Below, in pieces: positions 12,401-21,352 of a stretch of 25,000 nt of DNA. The position numbers and the translations under genes are program-made. The notes below the pieces were generated by a model. That model worked only from the letters and a program-made list of their open reading frames with translations. It made no database searches and was not told where the DNA came from. Location of the stretch: NCBI GenBank assembly GCA_903813345.2, contig CAIIXF020000229.1, positions 1 to 25,000 of the forward strand, given 5' to 3'. How positions within the stretch are numbered: the stretch's first letter is position 1; each line of letters starts with the position of its first letter. This stretch comes from Owenia fusiformis. Lineage: Eukaryota > Annelida > Polychaeta > Sabellida > Oweniidae.

Positions 12401-15400
12401 CGTTCCTCCTGCGATGGAAGGAAATCTTTCAGAAAGATGTTGCGACAAACAGCACTGCATTGTGGGCCTGAGGCGGAGAGACAACATTCGTCACTGGCTG
12501 CAACAGATAGAAAATTCAATTTTCATGTATTTACTGGCTATCCAAGAATTAGTTGAATGTTTACAATGATGGATGTCATTTTTAATACAGCAATTGGTGA
12601 AGCCAGAATTGCACTTGTTTTTAAGATAGGGAACACTCTTTGAATTTTCATGAACTACATGTAATAATGTTTTGGTTGAGCATATTTCACATATACAAAA
12701 ATGTCAATTAAAATTCAATAAAAAATACAATAAACATCTTGAAGTGTCAACTTTAAGCTGGTCAACAGCTATTGGGTAAAGGTTCAAGTTCTCTTTTGTC
12801 TCACAAAGAGTCTCACCATAAGACATTCACAAGTTTGAGGTGTGGTTGACACGACTAGGAGCTCACTTAATGATGCTATTGAGACACTGCAATGTCACAT
12901 ACAAATCTCAACCTGTCATATTGTCATATACGAGTGACACTTCAATATCAGTGTTAAGTATCATTTCTTTATCTTTATATAGCATTGAAGGTGATAAAGA
13001 TGTTTCTGAGGTGGAATTCTCATAAACTAAAAATGGTTATATGTGCTACTGATGATAAAGGTGTATCCAATCACACCTGCTTCCAACTCCTATCTCAGAT
13101 ATCAGATCATATCCACTCAAAGAAATTTTTAATATCATCTGGGATAGAATTCTAAAAAGCACTGCACTGTAAAACAATACAATAAAGCCTTCTTAAATGA
13201 ATACTGCTGTTTTAACTAAATGCCAGAAATGTTCTCATCCAGAGGGTCTGATAATAAAAAGGGTATCCATATGACAACATGGGTATCCCGAACATGGGTA
13301 TCTGTATGTCATTGGGTATAAGAATTGAAAAACGTGATATAGGGTATTCACTTTCATGTCACAGAATCACAGATACAGGTTTCACTTTATCTTAAATTGA
13401 GGATTCAATTAATCCATTTAATGATCTTTATTATAGAAACACAGTATATACTTCTGTTATACTTATAGATTGTATAGTCTTTTTACAGTTGTCCGATTAG
13501 CCATATTCACTGTATGTTGAACATCATGTACAACAAAAATTCAACATATTTCTGTCAACGTTACTGTCAGATTTGACATCTTAGTCCCAATGTTAAAACA
13601 AAGTATATTGTTGAACAAACACAGGCTGATGGCTATATATTAGTCCATAGACTGGAGCTACTGGATACGCAGATGTACAATACAGTAGCACTGCAGTACC
13701 TGGGTAAATGTCATTGTTTTGTCTCTATGTTTACAACTGAGGTGTCAAACAATAGAAAAGATAACTTTTAAGATATCCCTAAAACAATTTATTTTGACTG
13801 GAGAGTAATTATGTTGACAGGCTGTTGTGTTACTATCATCATTATCTAAAATCATGTTTAACTTGACGTATATGAAATCTTCAGCATGGCAGTAGTATGC
13901 AGTACTTGTAGAAATCAAATAAACTATGAGAAATCACCCATATATCTGTTCATCGAACTATGAGACTTAAACTAATTTCATAATTGAAAACTTATTATTA
14001 AATTCCTAAAAAAAATGTCTGAACTTGACAGGGATTATATTGCAGATACATGTAATATATAATAAATATAGAGTTAAAATAATAAACAATTGTATCTTCC
14101 ATCTTCCCAAGAACCAAACAATTTGAACAGGTATACACTATACACTTCTTTAACATGGGCTGCATCTTTAAATCTTGTATTTACACCTGTTTTAGCAAGT
14201 TAACATAGGTTTTCAGTGAAGAATGTACATGTCAATCAAATAACATGAAGTTACAGGCAAATATTATGTCGACGCATCACAATTATAGAGAACGGAGAAC
14301 ATAAAACATGATCAAAGTTAACATAATAAACAACATTAAGGGCATTCAGGTTTTTAAAGGTGCAATACCTTAGAAGCTTTCATGTCAAATATTTAAGCCA
14401 AATACTGGACTGGGAACATAGGGGATACATCTACCTATTTTTAAATAATTGAAGATGGATGAGAGTTTTTGTATGATTAGTGTTATAAGGGGGAGGAACC
14501 AGTTACCATCAAATCTATTCCATAAAAAATCCAATTATCTAATTAAATTCTGCAAATTATGATGTATACTAAACATAGCTATGAGATACACATATTCCAG
14601 GTATCTGTTGATAATTTGCATTACCTGTAATTTGTGGAATTGTGTTGGCAAGGAGTTTATAAACAAACAGAGATATGATCCAGTTGGTATAATAGGCCTA
14701 TAGGTTATGGCAGATGGTTAAATAGTAAACCATCTTTCTGTTAACTTATACCTATGTACCAAAACTACAAAAATGAAAGGTTTACTGTACTTGTAATGTA
14801 AGCCATACTACAACCCCCTGCTTTGTAGAGTAATAAAAAAAATCGCAATATAATAAAAAATACCTTAGTAAACCATATCAACCTACAAAACCAATTTTCT
14901 AAACAAGACCTATAAAGTATATACATGTAAAGGGGAAAGAAAAAAGTTTTTTACATACTTCAGAGTGCACCTAATTCAAAAGAGCATAACCATTCATAAG
15001 GAAAACAATCCCCCAATATCCAAAATATCTAACACACAAAGAAATGATGTCTAACATATCCTTTATATACCAAATGCCTACCCTTTACCTAGTGATTATA
15101 TACCCTACACTGTATATGCCCTATACTGGATTATATGCCTTACTCTAGATTATATGCCCTATGCTGGTAAACTGACCTTGTTGTCTGTCAATGCAGCTAA
15201 AAAACTGCATCTCATCACTCTGCCTACATCTTGTACCAAGATCATTCCTTGAGTTACCCTGGAAACACACAATCAACATAACATTCATTAACTTAAATAT
15301 ATCACATATAAACTTGTACATGTATTTGTCAGCATTGTCTGAATAAATGACAAAATTATTCATTTTTTAGTCTGTTGTCATGCAAGTCATTGTGCTCTCT

Positions 15401-18400
15401 TCCCAAAGTACATGTAGATATTTAGAAAGTATGAGACTCAATTTTGCAGTATGTGTCTACTATTCTCACTAATTCTATCAAACTCCAGTTGCTATGTGTA
15501 AAGATTTATCATTATCATGGCTAAGGCAGAGGGCTATGTTCAAAGGCTCACGGTATCAAGAGTACCATGAACTGGTAAAAAAACTTCACCAGAATGAGAA
15601 ACCAAAATTTATTTCAGCACTTTATTCATATTTAGTATAAATTAAGCAATCATTTGCTTAAGAAAAGTCTGACCTTCAAAATCTGCAATCCTTAAATAAT
15701 AAATATATTCCATTTCACAACTCTAATATCAGATTGCACATATCTAAGATATTCAGCATATCATTTCCTCTGCTCACACTCTTTTTAATCAATTTTGATA
15801 ATGCCAGAAATCCAATCTAAAAACTTGGAACCAGATCTGAATGTTGACACAACATACCAAAACACTGAGACAGACGTTTCTCTGCAAAGTTTAAAGCGCA
15901 AACTTGATAAAAGCCAGGTATATTTTTAAATCAAATTCATCTAGATTTAGAATATTAAAGGGAGTCTTCTCACCATATGGAAAATGTTGTAGGAGTATTT
16001 CAATGAAAATAGAGCAATATTACACCTGCTTCTATACGCAATATAGTAGAATTCAGAATATACATACCCTCCCCATAGAAATTTGCATTTCTGCGATTTC
16101 AATACGATTTCGCAAATTGGTTGTCATTCGCCATTGGGTGTTATTTAAATCACAAAATCTTATTTGCAAAATTTTGATGAAGAAAATGCAAATTTCTAAG
16201 GAGACAGTATATAGAACCCCTGTACAAACCGATGCACAGCTTATAAATTTAGCCCCATATAAATTTGTTCATTCCTGGTGCTGTGCCTTAATCTGTACCT
16301 AATTTACCTATATAATAGGATCTGGGATGGGGAGATTAAGGTGATATCTCCTCCATCAGTCTACCTGTATAATACATCCCTACATCCCGAAAACACATTG
16401 TGCAATGAAAAAATTTCCAAGCCAAGGCTGATTAATACAGCAAATGTCCAAACAACTCAATTTGACGCCTTCCTGTTTTTTCAATCACCGATAATTCAAT
16501 GAACAATCTTAGAAAAACAGCAAAGTAAACTCTGCAGTCTTTTGGGAGCTAATAATAGCATACATGATATTTACTTTCTTCAGCGGGACCACATGTAAAT
16601 ATACCTCTGATGCTGCTGCCACTTTTTACTCATTATTCCTTGTTATTATAAGCCAACTTCTTGACTTTTTGATGCAGAGGGCCAATTTGCAATTGGAGGC
16701 GTTAAATTCTCCTGCAAACATATGTTGTTGGGTTGCACTGGGATAGATATAGGATACCATCTCAGATTGTGTTTCCCAGGAAACTGGTTTGGATAAAGAC
16801 ATTTTGAGATTAGAAGTTTGGTTCATTCTTATTTCAGTAGAGGATTTTCTGCTCAGGTACATTTAAAAAGTAAATAATCCTGATATAATACTCGCACAAG
16901 AGAACACTTCTGGCCAGAAAACAACTTACTCTAATGAACCCATCATTCCATTGAACATTTCTCCATTGAATGAACACCTCAGGTAAAACAGCCTTACAAT
17001 GGACACATCCAGTGAACACCTCTTTCCAATGGCATTAATCTCTGCTGAACATCTTTCAGAAAAATCAAAGCAGGAGTTTATGACACATTTTACAATGGGA
17101 GTGTACAGAATTCAACCAGATGTGTTCAGTGAGTCTACAGAGCAGCTATCACAAGATAAACTTGCAAACAACTGAAGTAACTAACACTACACCTTACAGC
17201 TATATGCCTCACTTCATCAACATTTCAACAAAACAACCAACAATAATATTGGCATAGATACAGAAATTCAAAGTGAAAAATCATGTAGAAAAATCTACAA
17301 TTTGAAAGCACCAAAGGTAAAATTTTCGATATCACAATAACAGCAAAGTGACAATAGCTTGGGGCAAATACATGTGAAAATCAAAATAAAATATCAAACG
17401 TGCCTTTCTCAAATGTTGGAATTCATTAACACATGATACAAAATTTTGCACTTCATCACAGCAAGAATATGATATACCAGAGTGAGAAAAACAAAAGTTT
17501 CCAAGTGATTTATACTTTGTATTGATGGGCAATCAGAGGTTCAAAGCATTAGGTTCAAAGCCTTTGGAGTCTTTGTGCAAGTGTAGAGCATAGCCTATTA
17601 CCTTTACCAATACATTCTTAGCCTTCATCAATAGATACAACAACAATTAGCACACAACCAAAGGCATGTTTATCTGATGTTTTCAACCTTCTTCCTTTTC
17701 CCAGTTTTTAAGTATGTACAAGTGTGTTTGAGTTCATAGGAAGCTTTGTTATCATAGCAGAGTAGGTGCCAGTTGAAAGTTGACTAAGGAAGCACTATGT
17801 TTCCCTTTGATCTTATGTTCTTCTTTAAGCCTACCATCATCATACAAAAGACTTGTCCAGTTCACTTAAGTCTATTCTAATAAGTGGCCCAAGGGCAAAA
17901 GATTGATCTAAATACAACAAAAATCAAAGGACTATCTCAAACTGAGGAAATTCTTGGGGCATGGCAGTGCATGGACCGAAATGGACATTATATGAAGCTT
18001 CATCATCATGACACCTAATTTCTTCTCAGAATTGTGATATTCTGGTGAAACACATGATGTTTGAGTATCAAGGTACATTGAAATTCTCCATATAATTCCA
18101 AATGCTCAGATTGAAACAATTTAAGACATAATAGGTTCATTGGATGAGGTATTATTTACAACAGTCCCCATTTAATTCAACAAGATACCAAACTTACAAC
18201 AACAGTTTTTAAAATATTCTGCATCAAATATAGCAAAACAGTGAAGAAACACTCTGGTTCTTGACTGCATACAGAAACAATACACAACTTTAGCACTTGA
18301 TCAAGTGTTTTTGGAGGCTCTTGAAGCATGCAATTATCTAGCCACAATATAGACCTTTATGTCTTATATAGCTCTAATATAGGTTATCCTGAGAATGAAT

Positions 18401-21352
18401 AATAGTAAAAAAAAGTTTAATATTAAACATTAAATATTAAACATTGGGTGAAAAATTCTACATTCTGTCAACTGGTAAGATGACACTGGAATAGGATATA
18501 TTTTTCATGTATCTGTATAAGCTTCACCTATCTAAAACTTCTCTGATTTTGCCAGCTGCATCCCAGAGCATAATACACCATCAGGCTTATAGTTGGACTT
18601 GGTTAACCAAATGGACAATTTGGAGGGTGTCAATATACAGCAAAGTTTGTTTTGGTAAACCAGTGAACAATTTGAAATGTCATCAGGAAAGAAATGTTGT
18701 TGGTCTATTGTAACATATGTAGGCTGTCACTCAATACCAAATCATACCAGACCTCTAGGCCAAGCAAAATAACCTGCCAGGTGTTTGTTTTACTCTTGTC
18801 TGTATTTTTAAGACAGACTGTCACATCTTATCTTGACTTAATGATCTTTAGATTCAAATTTCAAAATTCAGACAAACAACTAAGTTAAAATCTGGCATGC
18901 AATAAATCACAATTTATTTTATATGACAATTATATATTTTAAGATGTCATACGTTCAGACAGCCTTTAATGATCTTGTTAATCATCATAAAAATGCAAAT
19001 TATAAATATTTCAACAAGGTAAGTTCTATAGTGAATTTGCATTAACATCTCAACAACAAATTATATGTATAATAAATAAATTGAATATTTTACTGTAAGG
19101 TGTGCCAGAAAGAGCAAATTCCTGTATAATGTCAGTCACCAACTGAGCAGACCTCTGTGTGACACTCACTCCATCAAATATTTGATACCTGCTCCTAGGG
19201 ATACTTAGGTGGCCCAGAATGTATGGTGCTATATGCCAACTAGCGGTCACAGCATCCACATGTTGGCAAATCATCAATTTGTCATCATACGTGGCTATGT
19301 CAGAATGACCTTGCTAATTACAGGGAAGGTCAGTTTTCTGTCAGAGTTAACATGCCACATACAGGGTGAGGACATAGCCACATTCGGTGTGTGGAATGCT
19401 AAACATTGTTGGAGCTGCACATTTTGGACATATTCGGACAGGAGGGCCATCATTCAGTAGACCATGAAATGTGTCTCTCATATCTATTCATCTTGGACAA
19501 CTTGCTTCGAATAAAATTAAACTTTTCATTTCAATTTTCTCTCTAGTACATGAGGAGGAAAGATTATTACTCTAAATGCTCCTGATTAAAATTAATTAAT
19601 TTTGGCAGGCAAATTAATTCATCTACTTGAGGAGTGAGATTTATTGAATCGAGTAGGAGTGATTTCCTAAAGTATTATGACACTCACCATAAGGCTATGT
19701 CTAAAGTATGACTAGAGGCTTTAAAGGGAGACTCAGACACTAGAGTACCAGCCAGTTGCCAGAAGCCAAAATAATGACTCATTTATTGTTCAAAATGAGA
19801 ACTCTTTACAAATCATCTTTTATCCTAAATGTACATATTCTTTTATGTCCTTGAAAATATTATATCAATCAAGTCAGGATTAAATGAAGGTTAAACCAGG
19901 AAAATATAGGTATACATGTGTCCAATTATAGAACATACATATGGTGAATATGATTGTTTGAAATAATTTGTTATTGCTCTGAGAGAATGGATTCCATTTT
20001 TCTGAAAGCTTCCCCATGTCAATCTACAGGCTTTGACACTTGTTTGTGCTAGATGAAATACTACAGGCTTCTATCCTAAAGTATTACAAACAAATACTGC
20101 CTTAGCCACCAGGTTGAAAATGTCTTTTAATTCTGCAAGGTTACCCTAGCTCTTTAAAACACCTAATTTTTCATTTCTAGCATTTTGTTTTTAAATAATT
20201 CAAATTGTTCATAACCACATGTCTAATTATTTCATATCTCCTCAGTTCCGCAGTTTCTGAGTCATTTTTTTGTTTTCAAACTTCCTGACAGTGACACTGT
20301 TAGAACATCACAAGACACTGTCAGCTGGTAGCACAATATATACATCTAGTATATATCCAAATACAATCATTTAAAGATTGATTACCCTCAAAGTCACCAA
20401 ATATCCACACAAAGACCATCACTCATTTTTACATTTAGCTACATGTGAAAATGGAGTATATCTTGAAAGTAATACATGCATTCATCATATTTTCAAATAT
20501 ACTACAGGAGAAATCATTCCCACCAATGTCAACAATTTTGGGATGTGCTTCATGTGGGATGTGCCTATCATAAAGTCACCAAATTTCCACACAAAGACCC
20601 CATTTTAGCCATGATATGGAAATAGCTTGAACTTAATCTATTCAACATATTTCAAAATATACTATATGAGACACCATCCCTAACTACAGTCAATAACCTC
20701 CTGATGAGCTCATCCATACTAAAATTGAAGTCAAAGAGGAATATGCATTTTGCAAAAAATCATGAATTTCAAGCTTCAATACAGATTCTAAAAATGGTAT
20801 AAAACCCCTGTCACAATATATTTCTATCTCATTGCAACTCAGATGAAATAAAACAATAATTTTTCATATTGGTATACAAACCATATCATGTCATAAATGC
20901 CACAGCATATCAGGTCATAAATACCTGTTTGATAGAGAGTGAGAGTACCATCTGAATTTATAATATACTGCGAAACATGTCATCAACTGCACAATGTGCA
21001 ACGCAAAGGATTGTGCCATCAACCCTCATGTACCCTCTTCACATCAACACCAGGGGAAACAATGCATATTTCGACAAAATGTCACCACAAAATACAAAAT
21101 ACATTGAATGCCAAACACTGATACCATATGGTGGTCACAAAAATCTGTAATACATGAATATTCTTCATTCTTGTCCTCAAATGTAAACATGAGGGCAATA
21201 TATAGTAAAGGGGTACCTCAGAGACTAGATGCAACACTGATACTCAGGGTAAGAAATTGTAATACTTACTGTAAGACATGCCTGCCTACAGTCACTTGAG
21301 AATGACAGATGGCAACAGAGTCGACCTGCCCATGGTGCATCCCCACTTACAA
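3230..21352 (-). CDS. RECK: RECK orthologue, 17 exons, N-terminus missing
   Basis: Joined minus-strand exons (descending): 21352-21270, 15258-15177, 12497-12306, 9840-9710, 9276-9121, 8669-8573, 8310-8134, 7771-7675, 7198-7059, 6702-6562, 6218-6030, 5734-5621, 5383-5153, 4838-4711, 4535-4304, 4018-3810, 3454-3230. Every junction is AG/GT and all phases agree, giving 2,624 nt, about 874 residues. Seen in order: cysteine-knot repeats 2-5, Frizzled-like cysteine region, EGF-like, two C-x-C modules, Kazal 1, EGF-like, Kazal 2, Kazal 3, conserved C-terminal domain, hydrophobic tail. This is the RECK architecture, and motifs such as GLPCNC, PVCGANGRTYP, VCGHDGVTY, RVAVDY and LQIEAC match the vertebrate protein as I remember it. 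Known role: membrane-anchored inhibitor of MMP-2/-9/-14 and ADAM10, and Wnt7 co-receptor in vertebrates. About 94 N-terminal residues (signal peptide, knot 1) are not visible. The short introns between 3455 and 9709 hold no gene I can see; most are plain AT-rich sequence. Confidence 0.95.
3810..4018 (-). CDS. RECK: RECK exon, conserved C-terminal domain (residues 731-800)
   Basis: The acceptor ATTTCAG precedes 4018 and the donor GTACTG follows 3810; phase 1 in, phase 0 out. It encodes KVGPITVQNVTEALSQL, CEVFGYLSVETDIVVLIMP and PTRLQ, matching the vertebrate KKPITVLEIL, CDVFGYFSIESEIVILI and ALQ. It contains one cysteine and one N-V-T sequon. The fold and function of this domain are not established to my knowledge. 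Confidence 0.95.
4304..4535 (-). CDS. RECK: RECK exon, Kazal domain 3 (residues 654-730)
   Basis: The acceptor ACTTTAG precedes 4535 and the donor GTATGT follows 4304; phase 0 in, phase 1 out. It encodes EVCGHDGVTYPNECSAWGQR, then VAVDYEGQC, a complete Kazal core, followed by ITPPGACCPIC. The last motif matches the vertebrate IIPPGACCPLC that ends the cysteine-rich part. Confidence 0.96.
4711..4838 (-). CDS. RECK: RECK exon, Kazal domain 2, divergent (residues 611-653)
   Basis: The acceptor GTTACAG precedes 4838 and the donor GTATGG follows 4711; phase 1 in, phase 0 out. The split codon gives the V of the conserved ECV. It encodes CNRHHHDPVC, IEFNNICQLWASGK and GHC. Like vertebrate Kazal 2 it lacks the usual VCGxDGxTY core, keeping DPVC and NN-C-L instead. 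A run of three histidines is odd. A second AG 15 bp inside the exon would remove the V and break the phase. Confidence 0.93.
5153..5383 (-). CDS. RECK: RECK exon, Kazal domain 1 and second EGF-like module (residues 534-610)
   Basis: The acceptor ATTGTAG precedes 5383 and the donor GTAAGT follows 5153; symmetrical phase 1-1. It encodes GLPCNCPAIYDPVCGANGRT, then YPSECMARC and GAC, the full Kazal cysteine set with the canonical VCGxNGxTYxxxC core. An EGF-like stretch (DPCQREPC, RVCLSTD, CKQYEC) follows in the same exon, as in vertebrate RECK. Confidence 0.96.
5621..5734 (-). CDS. RECK: RECK exon, second C-x-C (VWC-like) module (residues 496-533)
   Basis: The acceptor ATTCCAG precedes 5734 and the donor GTACTA follows 5621; symmetrical phase 1-1. 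It encodes HGSKFHTGCNRCVCQAGEVI followed by CSKRQC, the typical H-G-S-x-F ... C-N-x-C-x-C core. It is too short for a methionine-initiated frame; it was identified from the splice sites and the cysteine spacing. Confidence 0.92.
6030..6218 (-). CDS. RECK: RECK exon, first C-x-C (VWC-like) module (residues 433-495)
   Basis: The acceptor CTTTCAG precedes 6218 and the donor GTACGA follows 6030; symmetrical phase 1-1. It encodes GCQVGEVSMF, CHKVCRCGHRKGLEHC and DSCIVGAGHIH. The C-R-C pair and trailing C-I-V-G match the segment between the EGF and Kazal modules of vertebrate RECK. The plus-strand frames open across this exon are shadows. Confidence 0.93.
6562..6702 (-). CDS. RECK: RECK exon, first EGF-like module (residues 386-432)
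   Basis: The acceptor ATTGCAG precedes 6702 and the donor GTAGGT follows 6562; symmetrical phase 1-1. It encodes EVTNPCSPNPCNNSHVC, then a basic VNRHKC and CKPYLCKQ. This matches the vertebrate EVTHPCNPNPC / VNRKGC / CLPYFC pattern. The NNS triplet is a possible N-glycosylation sequon. Confidence 0.94.
7059..7198 (-). CDS. RECK: RECK exon, Frizzled-like cysteine region part 3 (residues 339-385)
   Basis: The acceptor ATTTCAG precedes 7198 and the donor GTGTGT follows 7059; phase 2 in, phase 1 out. It has SDCISILSEC, then SAEELCATLSP and KPCTSL, matching the vertebrate SDCVEILKKC, AESICELLSP and NC-PL order. No other frame is open and in register with the neighbouring exons. Confidence 0.92.
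7675..7771 (-). CDS. RECK: RECK exon, Frizzled-like cysteine region part 2 (residues 307-338)
   Basis: The acceptor GTTGTAG precedes 7771 and the donor GTGAGA follows 7675; phase 1 in, phase 2 out, the only phase 2 junction in the gene. It encodes IKQCQPDMWKAIACALQ and KPCHS, a close match to the vertebrate CQPEMWKAIAC-LQIKPCHS core. Confidence 0.95.
8134..8310 (-). CDS. RECK: RECK exon, Frizzled-like cysteine region part 1 (residues 248-306)
   Basis: The acceptor TCTACAG precedes 8310 and the donor GTAAGT follows 8134; symmetrical phase 1-1. Key motifs are EEPCQMGC, YCSNFNYRP, LFRSCNA and a hydrophobic YLPLMNIPV. They match the segment after the knot repeats in vertebrate RECK (EPCQLGC, YCTNFN-RP, LFRSCNA, INIPV). 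It starts the Frizzled-like cysteine-rich region. Confidence 0.95.
8573..8669 (-). CDS. RECK: RECK exon, cysteine-knot repeat 5 end (residues 216-247)
   Basis: The acceptor CTTTCAG precedes 8669 and the donor GTAAGT follows 8573; phase 0 in, phase 1 out. It encodes TYTRHWSQTWHSFSREC and LNMCLTE, the W-and-C pattern of the last knot repeat. Two cysteines complete the repeat begun in the previous exon. Confidence 0.9.
9121..9276 (-). CDS. RECK: RECK exon, end of knot repeat 4 and start of repeat 5 (residues 164-215)
   Basis: The acceptor ATTTTAG precedes 9276 and the donor GTAAAT follows 9121; both junctions are phase 0 (52 codons). It opens with DPMWQCFL, the counterpart of the vertebrate DPLWQCFL, carrying the conserved tryptophan. 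A polar linker follows, then LQCCGKATSRKCRDLC, the signature of repeat 5. Confidence 0.94.
9507..9664 (+). mobile_element. Short inverted-repeat element, copy 1
   Basis: It shares a 29-bp identical core (9523-9551, beginning aaatgtcaccacctgccatt) with the element at 12129-12259, and weaker similarity on both sides: aaggca at the left, ttggag and a second atgtcacca near the right. The right end ggtggcgatat is roughly the inverse of the tgtcaccacc core, so the copy looks like a non-autonomous MITE. It fills about a third of the 433-bp intron between two RECK exons. The boundaries are approximate. Confidence 0.6.
9710..9840 (-). CDS. RECK: RECK exon, cysteine-knot repeat 4 (residues 120-163)
   Basis: The acceptor GCTGCAG precedes 9840 and the donor GTGAGT follows 9710; phase 1 in, phase 0 out. 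It encodes GLPCCEKAATPVCRQTCE and ends in CGDPLPM. This is the knot repeat (CC4) that in mammalian RECK contacts Wnt7. The proline two residues before the junction corresponds, by alignment from memory, to the Wnt7-critical proline of the mouse and human protein. Confidence 0.93.
9841..12305 (-). other. RECK intron, 2.5 kb
   Basis: Intron between the exons for knot repeats 3 and 4. Apart from the repeat element at 12129-12259 I see only AT-rich sequence. Short frames near 11021-11315 on both strands lack conserved motifs. Confidence 0.8.
12129..12259 (+). mobile_element. Short inverted-repeat element, copy 2
   Basis: 131 bp bounded by a perfect 9-bp inverted repeat (atgaaataa at 12129-12137, ttatttcat at 12251-12259). 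It contains the same 29-bp core as copy 1 at 12149-12177, in the same orientation, and a second atgtcaccac near the right end. No coding capacity. It sits in the 2.5-kb RECK intron close to the donor of the 12306-12497 exon. Confidence 0.65.
12306..12497 (-). CDS. RECK: RECK exon, cysteine-knot repeat 3 (residues 56-119)
   Basis: The acceptor GTTGCAG precedes 12497 and the donor GTAAGA follows 12306; symmetrical phase 1-1. It contains DECC, then CSAVCRNIF, a second cysteine pair (ELCRDN, TQCVQN) and an N-glycosylation sequon in QNYTR. Vertebrate RECK has an equivalent N-Y-T sequon here. GC content is visibly higher than in the flanking introns. A repeat element (12129-12259) begins 47 bp past the donor. 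Confidence 0.93.
12498..15176 (-). other. RECK intron, 2.7 kb
   Basis: Intron between the exons for knot repeats 2 and 3. It holds a loose cluster of gggtat motifs around 13260-13350 and the tandem repeat at 15094-15166. No gene or RNA is recognised. Confidence 0.8.
15094..15166. repeat. Tandem repeat, 17-19 bp units, next to a splice donor
   Basis: Four imperfect units of the form gattatatgccctatgctg. On the minus strand the array starts about 10 nt past the donor of the exon ending at 15177, so it forms the beginning of the intron. Confidence 0.75.
15177..15258 (-). CDS. RECK: RECK exon, cysteine-knot repeat 2 end (residues 29-55)
   Basis: The acceptor TTTCCAG precedes 15258 and the donor GTCAGT follows 15177; phase 0 in, phase 1 out. 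It encodes SRNDLGTRCRQ and FFSCIDRQQ, matching the vertebrate pattern of a knot-repeat second half (C then F-x-S-C-I). It is isolated between introns of 6.0 and 2.7 kb. The in-frame joins on both sides and the motif order support it. Confidence 0.85.
16069..16203. mobile_element. Fold-back / MITE-like element
   Basis: A perfect 14-bp inverted repeat (agaaatttgcattt at 16077-16090, its complement at 16184-16197) extends imperfectly inward and outward: ctcc outside the left arm and ggag outside the right, and gcaaat inside both arms. The arms total roughly 40-45 bp with an AT-rich loop. No coding capacity. Confidence 0.55.
16895..17050. repeat. Cluster of tgaacacct-like motifs
   Basis: gaacacttc, tgaacattt, tgaacacctc, ggacacatcc, tgaacacctc and tgaacatctt recur within about 150 bp, several preceded by ccatt or ccaat. 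They resemble internal motifs of the elements at 22193 and 24131 and may be a decayed relative. No clear ends. Confidence 0.25.
19093..19470 (-). other. Coding-like remnant with internal inverted repeat
   Basis: The minus strand has an open stretch of about 70 codons (TYDDKLMICQHVDAV, LGHLSIPRSRYQIFDGVS, AQLVTDIIQEFALSGTPY). Further upstream, after stops, is another peptide-like stretch (RICPKCAAPTMFSIPHTECG). I recognise neither. A perfect 11-bp inverted repeat (gtggctatgtc at 19291-19301, complement at 19371-19381) lies across it. It could be a decayed transposon or chance. Confidence 0.2.
20390..20740. repeat. Tandem duplication, 182-bp unit, diverged
   Basis: The segment starting aaagtcaccaaatatccaca at 20390 recurs at 20572 with few changes at its start (aaagtcaccaaatttccaca). 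Matching landmarks follow in order (acaaagacc, atggagta/atggaaata, ttcaaaatatact, gag/caccatcc). Similarity fades toward about 20740. Confidence 0.75.
21066..21137 (+). mobile_element. Possible degenerate third copy of the inverted-repeat element
   Basis: The segment has aaaatgtcaccac near the left, gaatgccaaacactg in the middle and ggtggtcac at the right. Copy 1 carries gaatgccaac and gccaaacactg at comparable places. The similarity is short and patchy, so this is only a suggestion. Confidence 0.25.
21270..21352 (-). CDS. RECK: RECK exon, cysteine-knot repeat 2 start (residues 1-28 of window)
   Basis: The acceptor is TTTGCAG before 21352 and the donor GTAAGT follows 21270. It enters in phase 1 and leaves in phase 0. 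It encodes the Leu-Cys-Cys signature of a RECK knot repeat followed by DCRQACL, the C-R-x-x-C half of the repeat. It is the most 5' exon I can recognise. The split first codon shows that at least one more coding exon lies upstream. Confidence 0.88.

Larger units (their letters stand above)
15259..21269 (-). other. RECK intron, 6.0 kb
   Basis: The largest intron in the window, between the two halves of knot repeat 2. It contains a fold-back element (about 16069-16203), a motif cluster at 16895-17050, a coding-like remnant with an inverted repeat (19093-19470), a 182-bp tandem duplication (20390-20740) and a possible MITE remnant (21066-21137). The longest open frame (132 codons, + strand, 15904-16302) has no recognisable domain and overlaps the fold-back. 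Confidence 0.75.

Noticed and set aside
15904-16302. Longest open frame in the window, 132 codons, + strand
   Set aside because: No domain or conserved motif is visible, it runs through a fold-back element, and its composition follows the AT-rich background.
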